Shown: positions 52,401-60,756, counted from the first letter of the stretch. The stretch is DNA of 64,000 nt from Ascoidea rubescens DSM 1968 (GCF_001661345.1 NW_017962913.1:315428-379427); one strand, 5' to 3'. Program-made: numbers and translations. Notes: generated from the sequence alone by a model not told the origin.

Positions 52401-53662
52401 TGAAGAAAAAGGTAATTTTTTTTTAAATCTTGATATTTTAAGTTTAAATTGTTGAAATTTTCAATTAAGATTTCATTTTTTTCATCTAGAGTTTCTTTAT
52501 CAATGGTTAAGATTTCTAAATTTTCATCTAGTTGATCTATTTTTCTTTTTAGATCGATATTTTCAGTTGATAGATTTTTAAAATTATTTAATAGAGAGTT
52601 TAAATCGATGTTTAGGTTTTTAGTTTTTTCTTGTAAGATTACGATGATTGATTGTAATTTTTTATTTTCATCCACCAATGATTTATTGTTATTGTTATTG
52701 TTATTATTAGTAATAGTGGTAGTAGTTTTCGATTTAAAAGAAGAAGGAGAGATGGGACTATTTCTTGAAGAGGTTCTTGATAAATTTGATAAATTGGAAA
52801 TAGAGTTATTTCTAGATGGGTTTTTATATGGATGTGAAGGATTTGAGGAATTTGGGAGATTGGATGGATTATTTAGGTCAATTCTCGAAGAATTTCTCGA
52901 GTGATTTATTAAGTCGATTCTTGAGGAATTTCTTGAGTGATTCATGAGATCTATTCTTGAAGTTGTTTTAGAATGAGTCAAAAGACCAATTCTTGAGGAA
53001 GGTCTTGAATTGTTTGAAAGTTTTTTTTGATTGTATGGTAGATCGACTCGTGAACTGTTCCTTGAGTTATTTCTCGAGTTATTTCTTGAGATATTTACTG
53101 GGTAGTAAATCGGACTATTATTATTGTTATTAGTCGCAGTATTGATAGTCGAATTAGGAGCATTAGTATTAATATTAGTGGTTGTATTTGCCAGAGAGTT
53201 CAGTCTATCTTGTTGGTTTAAGGTGTAATTTTTTTTCAAATAGGGTAGATTTGTGGATGGGCTTTTTTTATGATTGTTATTAGCAGTAGCAGTAGTGGTG
53301 TTATTATTATTATTATTATCAATCGAGGGTTGTTTATTAGTGTTTTGATTAAAAGAAACCGAATTTCTATTTAATAAAGAACTTTTCAACGAAACCAATT
53401 TCGGTTTTGCAAAGACACCATAGTTTTTTTGGTCAAGCAATGGTTTATTTATATTTTTATCACATTGGAAATAAGATACCCCATTAATTGAGCCATTATT
53501 TTTGCCAATTGAATTGGATAGTTCGATTCCAATCCAAATTCCATCAGCAAATTTTGTCTGGCCTATGAACTTTATGATGCCAGGCTCGCTTCTTATGTAG
53601 ACATTTTGGTTTAGAATCAAGAGCTCGCCAGAGTCGTTGGTTACCAGTTGCAACAGGGCCAT
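49436..53662 (-). CDS. NIP100: Dynactin p150/Nip100, CAP-Gly coiled-coil protein
   Basis: The 1408-residue protein begins with a CAP-Gly domain (about residues 16-85: YIRSEPGIIKFIGQTKFADG, GIELSNSIGKNNGSINGVSYF, NYGVFAKPKLV), the microtubule-binding module of p150Glued/Nip100. A Ser/Arg/Asn-rich linker (about 100-340) follows, then heptad-type coiled coil (about 345-640), a helical middle and a second coiled coil (about 1190-1300). Nip100 is the large dynactin subunit, which helps dynein move the spindle. It is longer than the 868-residue S. cerevisiae protein and closer to animal p150. I chose the ATG at 53662, directly before the domain; upstream codons are Leu/Cys-rich and contain no ATG. 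The final 80 codons lie in a GC-rich island and read as basic, Trp/Arg-rich sequence. Confidence 0.88.
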   Translation of the reverse strand: MALLQLVTNDSGELLILNQNVYIRSEPGIIKFIGQTKFADGIWIGIELSNSIGKNNGSINGVSYFQCDKNINKPLLDQKNYGVFAKPKLVSLKSSLLNRNSVSFNQNTNKQPSIDNNNNNNTTTATANNNHKKSPSTNLPYLKKNYTLNQQDRLNSLANTTTNINTNAPNSTINTATNNNNNSPIYYPVNISRNNSRNNSRNSSRVDLPYNQKKLSNNSRPSSRIGLLTHSKTTSRIDLMNHSRNSSRIDLINHSRNSSRIDLNNPSNLPNSSNPSHPYKNPSRNNSISNLSNLSRTSSRNSPISPSSFKSKTTTTITNNNNNNNNKSLVDENKKLQSIIVILQEKTKNLNIDLNSLLNNFKNLSTENIDLKRKIDQLDENLEILTIDKETLDEKNEILIENFNNLNLKYQDLKKNYLFLQNQLNLIKNLDDQINNQLIDDNINNNELLSIDNLLKSNKLLETALIKLRDVSQENESVLNQKITDLSNQLSDYNDSQKKIQSLSNDLNKSKSQISNLQSQLDSSLDSIKLIESLTEKNFVLEEKNKKLIKDVEELEDLKNLAEDIEEMHNVSERELRDDITKLNNQLETNKLKLLEVERKNNFMSEIIIKQKQKYESDVKDLSILLTNNDNPINENNNNNSKNIKNDISLDEDNTYFNNFKSQLSDYKSNLLRSQKENNKLTALNDILQFDLEYFKDLNNLMSSDNFSKTIKKDDLFYQSFSKINVEFNCFLKFQKLFKLSYYISEYIYKNTNELTSTEYSKASLLSFIKDFYLLSLFFKKISVELKNNTDFFDNKIHYGELLMILSKDLEIKFLGILKDLINFEINQNMSGIILEIKERIWKDILKKNRIIDFDISDSQSELEICSEINSNTGEDKDIISKTNGIEFSNKKLNDNLNIIYYYENNCSFNFKQRQDLIYYLDLFKILIKITKQNSILIKELLNNKFLNSLEKNSNSDFNANKSNENLKLMINSGDKMLIKNLIEFINLTLLKSMQAFQTLIDDLENNIQGNMIPNNKEFIKNPINYDNFVGFYSMINNLWEEIFGITKKLEIECNSFELNFNIENIYHLFQISKTTSKFQVFNNAIKMVSDLSEGLEKVKLNVENSLTLNENIFVLDKKPAKWIIEISDLFEKNQGNYLRINEIKKLSLELDSLKQDQQLKLRIIDELNLKVEVLNSKLVKAEKNNVIMKDLKNQITKLNADSKQMNENIKKLIGINNLQRDTIEKLNTRNQMNFYNISDNRFLNLVQEKKTINKIELVSEIYSLRSIIGYLTNLTKVNSGKSNSYSTFGVSKTFEWLADEDSITEKCQEEKIKTMPLTDLFLTDDSIYSRLRSTVYSELFSIVNRLRIVGLEQPAVGVDAQTRNWRHRPYVSRCKLAGISANMQLWYVRRQRIVALPLEPVSQLGKT
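52850..53095 (-). repeat. Arg-Ser-Ser repeat region in NIP100
   Basis: Imperfect copies of a 13-residue unit (HSRNSSRIDLINH type) and shorter SRNNSRN units follow one another. The DNA units are degenerate, so the protein motif seems to be under selection. Confidence 0.8.
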
Positions 53663-54188
53663 TTTATTGCAGATATGTCGAGGAATGAGAGCAGCAGAAC
53701 AGCAATTGCAACAGAGGTATAGGGAGTGGTAAGCAGGTAGAAACCAACAATCAACCAACAGCCAACAGCCTACACACCAAAACGGCAGCTCGTGGGCTGG
53801 AAGCAGCTCCAGCAGCAGCCCCAACTCCAGCAACAGCAGCAACAGTTGATTCGTGTGCCCATTCCCAGTGCTTTCCAGTGTTTCTCTATACCCACACCCA
53901 CTTCAGCAGCTCAATTCTGGCAATTCTACTCATTTTCCTCTCTCTGCTTTCAATTCCCTGGTCGCAGTCAGACTGCCTGTGCGTTTCTCCCGATTTCACA
54001 GGTACTGTGCTAGCAATATTGTGCATAAGTGCAGCTGCACATCCAGCACCGCCCGTACCAGAAGGGTTGTCGTGGGTAGCCTTGCTGAATGTGACACTGA
54101 GGCAAAAAGGAAATGGAGGCAGAGGAGAGTATATATAGCGACACAGCTGCTTCCTCTCCTTTCGCCAGAAATTGCAACACTCCTCACA
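53663..54188. promoter_or_regulatory. Divergent promoter, NIP100 and GDI1
   Basis: A GC-rich island with CAG/CTG-type repeats at 53800-53850. A TATA element (TATATATA, 54130-54137) lies about 52 bases before the GDI1 ATG. Small frames in it have no family resemblance. Confidence 0.55.
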
Positions 54189-55721
54189 ATGGATGAAGAC
54201 TACGACGTTATTGTTCTTGGTACGTACCTCTGCTGCTGCTGCTCATGGGCCTTGTTGTGACTGATTTGTGCTCTTGTCAGTTGCCAATCATTCTACAATC
54301 TCGTAATCGCACCCACTCTCTCCATCTTTAATCGCTAGAGATCTCAATTACTAACTTTTTTTATCCTTTTTATTTTTATTCTTTTTATTTTTATTCTTTT
54401 TATTTTTATTCTTGTTTTAGGTACCGGTTTAACCGAATGTATTCTTTCCGGATTGTTATCTGTTGAAGGTAAAAAAGTTCTTCATATTGATCGTCAAGAC
54501 CATTATGGAGGTGAATCTGCTTCGTTGAACTTGACCCAATTGTATGCAAAGTTTAAACCATCAAAGAAACCAGATCCAAAGTTGGGTCGTGACAGAGACT
54601 GGTGTGTTGATTTAATTCCCAAGTTTCTAATGTCAAAGGGTGAATTGACAAACATTTTGGTTCATACTGATGTTACAAGATATATTGAATTTAAGCAAAT
54701 CTTTGGTTCTTATGTCTACAGAAGCGGCAGAATCGCCAAGGTTCCTGCTAATGAGATTGAAGCAATTAAATCGTCATTGATGGGGATTTTTGAAAAGAGA
54801 AGAATGAAAAGATTTTTAGAATTTATGGCCAGTTATAAAGAAGAAGATATCCAAACCCATCAAGGTTTAGATTTGGACCAAAACACAATGGACGATGTCT
54901 TTTACAAATTCGGCTTAGAAACAGGCACCAAAGATTTCATTGGTCACTCAATGGCTTTATATTCTAATGATGATTACTTGACCAAGCCAGCTAGAGAATC
55001 CTTTGACAGAATCATGTTGTATTTGCAATCCGTTGCAAGATATGGTAGATCGCCATACATCTATCCTCTATATGGATTGGGTGAGTTGCCTCAAGGGTTT
55101 GCAAGATTATCTGCTATTTATGGTGGTACGTATATGTTGGATACGCCAATTGATGAAATTTTATACGATGAAGCAGGAAAATTTACAGGCGTCAAATCTG
55201 GCAATGGAGTGGCAAGGGCTCCTATTGTTATTGGAGATCCCACCTATTTCCCTGAAAAGGTTAATAAAACTGGACAGAAAGTTATAAGAGCAATGTGTAT
55301 TCTTGACCATCCGATTCCTGCTGCGCCGGATGTTGATTCATTGCAAATTATCATCCCACAAAGTCAGGTCGATAGAAAAAATGACATTTATATTGCGTTT
55401 GTTGGTTCATCTCACAATGTCTGTGCAAAGGGCTATTACTTGGCTATTGTTTCAACTATAATTGAAACCGACAGACCTCATATAGAATTGGAACCTGCAA
55501 TGAAGTTGTTGGGTTCAACAGTTGATGTTTTAATGGGAATCTCTGAATTGTATGAACCCAAGTCTGATGGTACTAATGACAATGTTTTTATTTCAAAATC
55601 TTATGATGCTTCGTCTCATTTTGAGACCACTACTGATGATGTTAAGGATATATATTTCAGGGTCACAGGCCAACCTTTAGTCTTGAAAAAGAGAGAGCCT
55701 ATTGAAGAGGAAGATAGATGA
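54189..55721 (+). CDS. GDI1: Rab GDP-dissociation inhibitor, spliced
   Basis: Gdi1 extracts GDP-bound Rab GTPases from membranes and recycles them in vesicle traffic. Exon 1 is 54189-54219 (MDEDYDVIVL plus one base), the intron 54220-54420 starts GTACGT, has TACTAAC at 54349-54355 and ends TAG, and exon 2 is 54421-55721. Splicing joins YDVIVLGTGLTECILSGLLS, the nucleotide-fold start of the GDI family. The 443-residue product follows the family throughout (HIDRQDHYGGESASLNL, PKFLMSKGELTNILVHTDVTRY, MSKGEL region, YGLGELPQGFARLSAIYGGTYML). Without the first exon the Rossmann glycine motif would be lost, so the splice is needed. Convergent with AIM7. Confidence 0.96.
54220..54420 (+). other. GDI1 intron (201 nt) with 15-mer repeat
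   Basis: Donor GTACGT, branch TACTAAC at 54349-54355, acceptor TAG at 54420. Between branch and acceptor lie three copies of CTTTTTATTTTTATT (about 54366-54410), a pyrimidine-rich tandem repeat. Confidence 0.93.
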
Positions 55722-55760
55722 TTATTAAATATTAAATTTTAAATATTAATAGAAAAATTA

Positions 55761-55820
55761 TACTAAATTATACTAAATAGTACTGAATAATACTGAATAA
55801 TACTGAATTATACTAAATTA
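55761..55820 (+). repeat. 10-mer tandem repeat after GDI1
   Basis: Six exact-length 10-mers, variants of TACTAAATTA and TACTGAATAA, start 40 bases after the GDI1 stop. Copies resemble the branch site core TACTAA, but no donor or acceptor sits nearby, so this looks like a plain 3' repeat. Confidence 0.9.
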
Positions 55821-55953
55821 TTATCATTTATATATCTATATATCTATGTTATCTATCTTACCCCATTTATTTATCTTATTTTTCTCATTTTTCTAGTTGT
55901 TCTTTTTCCACTTTCTCATCGTTAAACTTTAATCTATGACTGGCAATCACTTT

Positions 55954-56441
55954 TCAAACCAACTTTTCCTCAATGTCCTCAAAATCCTCTTCCTCGTTAA
56001 CCTCAATCAACTTGGATACACCAGCCTTGTCTCTGAACAATTCAATAGCAGCAGCATAGGTCATTCTGGATTTTTGAGAAGACGTAGGAGGCAAGTAGTA
56101 AACCAAGACCAAAGGCGATGACTTTCTGCCATCTTTGAGTGTTAGAGGATAAGACAAAACGACGAACCTTGGTTTGTTCTCAGGTAGTTCCTCAACCAAC
56201 TGGTCGATGGAGGTAATTGCATCCAAGTCCTCCGGCTTGATATCGTATGAGTCGTCGATGTAAAACACCATCGCTTGCATTGTGCTGGCACGAGCACTGC
56301 TAAAGCGAAATTTGCGTAGTTTTTTCAAGGTGTCCTCAGAAAAGGAGTAGATGTTTAGATTCGACTGCCATGGAGAGTTAGTAGCTGGACACAAGAAGAA
56401 CAGGAAGCACAGGAAGCACAGGAAGCACAGACACTTACCAT
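55954..56441 (-). CDS. AIM7: Glia-maturation-factor homologue (Arp2/3 debranching), spliced
   Basis: The 137-residue product is an ADF-homology protein of the GMF type (S. cerevisiae Aim7/Gmf1), which binds Arp2/3 and removes actin branches. Exon 1 coding is only the ATG (56439-56441); the intron 56365-56438 starts GTAAGT, has TACTAAC at 56377-56383 and ends CAG; exon 2 is 55954-56364. Splicing gives MSNLNIYSFSEDTLKKLRKF, matching S. cerevisiae MSNLYKIGTETRNKIKKF. Downstream LPENKPRFVVLSYPLTLKDG and SPLVLVYYLPPT are family signatures. An ATG at 56460 lies upstream: in spliced RNA it is out of frame, while in unspliced RNA it is in frame through the whole intron. The gene starts only 52 bases after RTS2 ends. 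Confidence 0.92.
56365..56438 (-). other. AIM7 intron (74 nt)
   Basis: Donor GTAAGT directly after the start ATG, branch TACTAAC, acceptor CAG 12 bases later. The intron contains three tandem AGGAAGCAC units (plus-strand sense) and has no stop codon in the frame of the upstream ATG. Confidence 0.92.
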
Positions 56442-56493
56442 TCTCAATAGGGTGCTTCATCTAACACAACACAAACACACACAGCAAGAAAGC

Positions 56494-57252
56494 TCACTGC
56501 GACCCCACCGCGTGCCTCCGGAAGACGTTGTGTTTCTTCACAACTCTGCTGTTCTTTTTCAACAGGAGCCGCACCGGCCCACGTGAGGGTGGCGTTTCTC
56601 TTGTTTTTGCTGCTTCTGCTTCTGCTCCTGCTTCTGCTTCCTGGGCCCGGAGCAATGCCTCGGCCCTTGACATTTGCTGGCTCACAAACGCCATCTCTCG
56701 CTCTTCCTCAGTTCTGCTCGCCTTGAAACTCTTCTTCTTCTGGGTCTCCTCCCTTTGCAATGTGTCGTGGTCGATGTATGAGATCAGGTAGAAGTTCATG
56801 TTGTAGTCCTCATTGCTGTTTCCACTGCTCTGCTGCTGCTCGTCCTCGTAGAAATGCACTTTGCCTTCCTTCGAAAGATGCTTGATCAAACTCGTTAGAC
56901 TCGACCACTTGGTTGAATTCAAATGGATGTGCTTTTTATCCTCCAATATATATTCTTGGTAAAATTTGTTCACATTGATTTTTTTCGTTCCATGTTTCCT
57001 TTTCAACAATCTCAAAAACTCCCTTTCGAAATTCTCTGAGTAGTTTTCAATCACCTTTGTATATTCTCTTTTATTCGTCCCGAAATATTGTATCTTCTTG
57101 ATATGCGATTCAGACTGTGTGTGACATTTGTATCCATTGGCGTCTCGACACTGTTTCTCGCAAACTTGACAGAAAAATTTCAATTTTTGAAGCCCTATCG
57201 ATTTCATTTGATTGGAAAAGTACTTTGGTGTTCCATATTCTGCTCTTCCCAT
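56494..57252 (-). CDS. RTS2: RTS2/KIN17-like zinc-finger protein
   Basis: The 252-residue protein is the Kin17-type nuclear protein Rts2. It has a C2H2 zinc finger at about residues 28-51 (FFCQVCEKQCRDANGYKCHTQSESH) and the Kin17 winged-helix region (about 55-165: FEREFLRLLKRKHGTKKINVNKFYQEYI, HIHLNSTKWSSLTSLIKHLSKEGKV). Animal Kin17 acts in DNA replication and damage response; the yeast role is poorly known. The C-terminal third is Glu/Ala/Lys-rich, coded by GC-rich DNA with CTTCTG-type repeats, quite unlike the AT-rich first two thirds. That 3' part coincides with the only possible promoter space for AIM7. Confidence 0.9.
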   Translation of the reverse strand: MGRAEYGTPKYFSNQMKSIGLQKLKFFCQVCEKQCRDANGYKCHTQSESHIKKIQYFGTNKREYTKVIENYSENFEREFLRLLKRKHGTKKINVNKFYQEYILEDKKHIHLNSTKWSSLTSLIKHLSKEGKVHFYEDEQQQSSGNSNEDYNMNFYLISYIDHDTLQREETQKKKSFKASRTEEEREMAFVSQQMSRAEALLRAQEAEAGAEAEAAKTRETPPSRGPVRLLLKKNSRVVKKHNVFRRHAVGSQ

Positions 57253-57360
57253 TATGATTATGTCATTGATTATATTAAATACTCCACTATTCCACTATTC
57301 TAGTTATTAACGAAATCAAAAACAAAAATACTCAATCGGAAAACACAGAAAAAATAAAAA

Positions 57361-57387
57361 AAATAGAAAAAATAGAAAAAATAGATT
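57361..57387 (+). repeat. A-rich 9-mer repeat upstream of the unknown gene
   Basis: About three copies of AATAGAAAA lie in the AT-rich divergent gap between RTS2 and the unknown gene. This gap (57253-57498), unlike most promoters here, is not GC-rich. Confidence 0.7.
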
Positions 57388-57498
57388 TTATACTGATCGG
57401 AACTTTATTTTTAAATCAAAACATAATCGAAAAATATTTTTATAACTATTTTGTTTTATCCAATATACAGATATATATCCACAAATCTTAAATTCATA

Positions 57499-58539
57499 AT
57501 GGATAACACCTCAAAAAGAGAATTACTCTCTGCTAACGTTTATCAAACCTGCAATGACGAATATAAAAAAAATGTCAGAATTAACCATTTATCCAACAAT
57601 ATCATATCAAATGGCGAAATCCTATCTCCTGATGAAATTCTATCTGATCAAAATCCATTCAAAGAAAAACTAGATATCCTAATCAAAAATAGAGACCAAT
57701 TTCCTATCAACATTCAACTACCTTCTTCCGATTTATTAAAATCCCTACATTACTATATTGGAATGTCCTTTAACGACATCCTATCAAAAAGCGAAAATCA
57801 CAATTCTCTCTCGACAAATTTAAATAGTCAAAAAAAAACATCTTTAGATTCAGGTTTAAAAAAAAATCAAATAATTGGACTGTTGCATACTGAATCACAA
57901 ATCGATTCGGATTTAGATTCATATTTCGATTCAGATTTTGATTCAGATTTCGGTTCAAGTTCCACCAGTATCAACAACATAAATCACACCAACAAAAATC
58001 AAAAAAATCAAAAAAATCAAAAAAATCAAAAAAATCCTTCAATTCCATTACAAAAGAAATCAAACCTCATTAATTTAAAAAAATTCGAAAGGAGCTTAGA
58101 TGAAAGCGCGTTAATCACAATTGGTGTTCTAGTTGAAAATTATCTAGAAGAAATGATTGGTGAAGGCTACAAAATGTATATGGAACCAGAAGATATCTCA
58201 TATTCTGATTCTGATTCTGATTCCGAATCTCAAAAAAAGTTTCAAAATAAAAAAAAAGCTTCCAAAAATGATTCAAATATCTCAAAAAAAAAATCTAAAA
58301 CTATTTCTGAAATAGAACCTGACAACAATCCTCATAAAAAGAAAAAAAATACAAGTTCTATTATTCAGAGATTAAAAGAAAAATATAATAACAGCGATTA
58401 TCAGGATTCTAGTGATACTGAAAGTGATTCTGACGCCAATACTGATAGTGGTAGTGGTAGTGGTAGTGATAGTGATAATAATAATGACAATAGTGAAATC
58501 AGTATATCCAACAAAAAACGAAGTTTTGCCCAAATTTAA
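57499..58539 (+). CDS. Unknown acidic Ser-rich, probably nuclear protein
   Basis: The 346-residue protein is not recognised. Two segments look conserved in type: residues about 60-95 (PSSDLLKSLHYYIGMSFNDIL) and about 205-240 (SLDESALITIGVLVENYLEEMIGEGY), both predicted helical. The rest is low complexity: an Asp/Ser run (residues about 138-155), a repeated Asn-Gln-Lys run, and acidic Ser-rich stretches separated by Lys-rich patches that could be nuclear signals (KKRSFAQI at the end). The two helices could form part of a transcription or chromatin subunit, but this is a guess. The start is the first ATG in frame, 57499. It is divergent from RTS2 and ends 34 bases from the OCA6 stop. Confidence 0.7.
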   Translation: MDNTSKRELLSANVYQTCNDEYKKNVRINHLSNNIISNGEILSPDEILSDQNPFKEKLDILIKNRDQFPINIQLPSSDLLKSLHYYIGMSFNDILSKSENHNSLSTNLNSQKKTSLDSGLKKNQIIGLLHTESQIDSDLDSYFDSDFDSDFGSSSTSINNINHTNKNQKNQKNQKNQKNPSIPLQKKSNLINLKKFERSLDESALITIGVLVENYLEEMIGEGYKMYMEPEDISYSDSDSDSESQKKFQNKKKASKNDSNISKKKSKTISEIEPDNNPHKKKKNTSSIIQRLKEKYNNSDYQDSSDTESDSDANTDSGSGSGSDSDNNNDNSEISISNKKRSFAQI

Positions 58540-58573
58540 CAAAGATAAAAACGTAAAAAGATTGCTTAACTAA

Positions 58574-59224
58574 CTATATAATATTTTTGATATCATCGTT
58601 TTCCCTTTCCTTTTCATTTCCATTCTCTTTCTGGCTTTTAATCAATTTGATGCTGAACGTATCCAACACTGTTTCCCTTGGAAAACCATTCCAAAATATC
58701 CAATTTATCTTATCTTCAGGCACAAAAATATCTCCCTCAAATTTCTCCACAAACGATCTATCTGCAAAATTAATTGTCGCAGAATAATTAATAAACTCAT
58801 TAAAAATCGATACTGAAGACCAAAACGATATCTTCCTCAAACACGCAACTATCAAGCTTGTTATATGGCTTCCAGTAAGACAATGAATATACAATGGCGA
58901 GTAATCTGAGTTTATAATTATCTCAATGGCCTGAATCACTATCGAATAAGTAATGGGAACGTTTCTCTTCTTCCCCTTGCCCCCATCCTTGCTGCACTCG
59001 ATATGAAGTAACTTGATATTTTGTTCTCGACAGAAATCTTGCAATGGTCTATCTGTTTTCTCTGTTATGGGACTAGGAATTAGCGATAGTATGTATTTCA
59101 ACCTCAATCGTTTGAGAAACCGATAGTTGATGGGTCGTGGATAGGATCCTCGATATAGATTTGGCTGGAGAGCAGTAAATCTCAAGGGGGGAGTTATCAA
59201 ATCGAGCACTCTGTCTTCTGGCAT
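58574..59224 (-). CDS. OCA6: OCA6-like dual-specificity (pseudo)phosphatase
   Basis: The 216-residue protein matches S. cerevisiae Oca6 of the Siw14/Oca family: TPPLRFTALQPNLYRGSYPRPINYRFL, LRLKYILSLIPSPIT, and FNEFINYSATINFADRSFVEKF align closely. The active-site loop reads HCLTGSHIT. The phosphatase signature C-x5-R needs Arg where this protein has Ile, and S. cerevisiae Oca6 also lacks that Arg, so the protein is probably catalytically dead and may act as a subunit of the Oca complex, which in S. cerevisiae is linked to inositol pyrophosphate signalling. I chose the ATG at 59224; earlier in-frame codons are not ATG and the family starts here. Divergent from DOS2, 233 bases away. Confidence 0.88.
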   Translation of the reverse strand: MPEDRVLDLITPPLRFTALQPNLYRGSYPRPINYRFLKRLRLKYILSLIPSPITEKTDRPLQDFCREQNIKLLHIECSKDGGKGKKRNVPITYSIVIQAIEIIINSDYSPLYIHCLTGSHITSLIVACLRKISFWSSVSIFNEFINYSATINFADRSFVEKFEGDIFVPEDKINWIFWNGFPRETVLDTFSIKLIKSQKENGNEKERENDDIKNII

Positions 59225-59457
59225 TGCTGTAGCTTGATAAGAACTCTCCTGGTGCACCACACTCAAACAGCAACTCAAACAGTAGATTAGCAGCAGATTA
59301 GCAGATTAGCAACAGCTTTGTTCGACCAACTCTTCAAAACAGCCCAATACGGATAAGCTCTGGCTCTTCTTTGCCGGCAATCCATTTTATCCTTTACAAC
59401 GCCTAGAACCCTTTCACAACGAACATCTACACTCTTCTTTCTCGCTGCTCAATTACA

Positions 59458-60756
59458 ATGGATATAATCTACGATAAGGTCCAAAACAACGTCGAGTCGT
59501 ATTCTGCTGACTCTGGTGCTGTCACTGCTGATGTCTCTATTTCACACACTGCCCCAAAGCTTGATGAACCATCCCCCCCTTCCAAACCAGAGGTAGACTC
59601 TAAAACCCAGGAAATAAACCAAAAAACTGACGAACAGTTTGTAAAACTTGAGAAAACTGTGGAAAACACCTACAACTATATTGGATCTGCTTTTGGCAGC
59701 TTTTGGGGTAAAGTCAAAACAATTGAGATACCAAAGGACACCCAACAAAAGCTACAGGGCCTCAAATCAAATCTACCCGAATTAGTTAATCAGAAGAAAA
59801 CACAGTTGGAGGAGCAAATTGGTAACTTGAAGCTTCAAGAGAAAATAAAAACAGCCCAAACAAATATATCTAGATCAATAAACCCACATGAATCCGAAGC
59901 CCAATCTGATACACAAACAAAAGAACAAACCCGAAATGTTGAAAACGTTGAAGAAGATAAGAACAATGATAAGAAAATGTTGGATATATTGGTCAAGACA
60001 TCTGATGATTATTTGAACAGTTTGGATAAAGAACTTGAAAAAGTGGAAAGCAATATAGTCAAATATGCTTCAGCCTTTGGAAACTTCTTAAAGACATCGG
60101 TTATTGAGATCCAGCCTGAAGAAAAAAATATTGATGAAAGATTAAAAAAAGCCACTCATGGCACTGAGTTGAATGATATAGAAGCAGATATCTTGTTTAA
60201 TGTTCCTGAAAATTTATCAACTCAAATCAATGCCACAAGAACTGAAGCTCAAATTAATACACTACATACTTCTCAAGATTTATATATAACTGAAGCAATT
60301 GATGAAGATTATCATGACTTTAAAAAATCTTTTCATATTCAAAACGAGACTGATGAAATATCTGCTCTATTAAAAAAATATCCCAACTTGCAAAATTTAA
60401 TGTCCTCAATTGTTCCTACTAAGGTTACCTACGAAGAATTTTGGTCTCGTTATTTTTTTATGAAAAATCAAATCACAAATCAAGAAAAACACAGAAAGGC
60501 TTTATTACAAAATACAACAACTGATGATGAAGAAGATTTCGATTGGGGCGATGATGATGAAGATGACGAGTATAATGATAAAACCAATAAAACAGATAAA
60601 CCAGGAAAAACAGATAAAACAGATAAAACAGACAAAATTGAGAAGACAGATGATACTGATGCTTCCAAAAAACCATTTACTAATGAGGGGACGAAACCAC
60701 CTAAAAAAGGTTATCAAAAAGATATTGACACTGATGATGATGATGACTGGGAGTAA
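59458..60756 (+). CDS. DOS2: BSD-domain protein Dos2
   Basis: The 432-residue protein contains a BSD domain at about residues 295-345 (EISALLKKYPNLQNLMSSIVPTKVTYEEFWSRYFFMK), with the paired aromatic residues of the family. Two amphipathic repeats precede it: TYNYIGSAFGSFWGKVK near 78 and KYASAFGNFLKTSV near 202, likely membrane- or partner-binding helices. The acidic tail ends in DDDDDWE, as in Dos2 proteins. In S. cerevisiae Dos2 (YDR068W) is linked to ubiquitin metabolism and lies between OCA6 and DOA4, exactly as here, which supports orthology. A repeated Thr-Asp-Lys tripeptide occupies about 375-395. Confidence 0.85.
   Translation: MDIIYDKVQNNVESYSADSGAVTADVSISHTAPKLDEPSPPSKPEVDSKTQEINQKTDEQFVKLEKTVENTYNYIGSAFGSFWGKVKTIEIPKDTQQKLQGLKSNLPELVNQKKTQLEEQIGNLKLQEKIKTAQTNISRSINPHESEAQSDTQTKEQTRNVENVEEDKNNDKKMLDILVKTSDDYLNSLDKELEKVESNIVKYASAFGNFLKTSVIEIQPEEKNIDERLKKATHGTELNDIEADILFNVPENLSTQINATRTEAQINTLHTSQDLYITEAIDEDYHDFKKSFHIQNETDEISALLKKYPNLQNLMSSIVPTKVTYEEFWSRYFFMKNQITNQEKHRKALLQNTTTDDEEDFDWGDDDEDDEYNDKTNKTDKPGKTDKTDKTDKIEKTDDTDASKKPFTNEGTKPPKKGYQKDIDTDDDDDWE

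Noticed and set aside
55761-55820. Cluster of intron branch sites after GDI1
   Set aside because: The TACTAA cores are part of a 10-mer repeat and there is no donor or acceptor in usable range.
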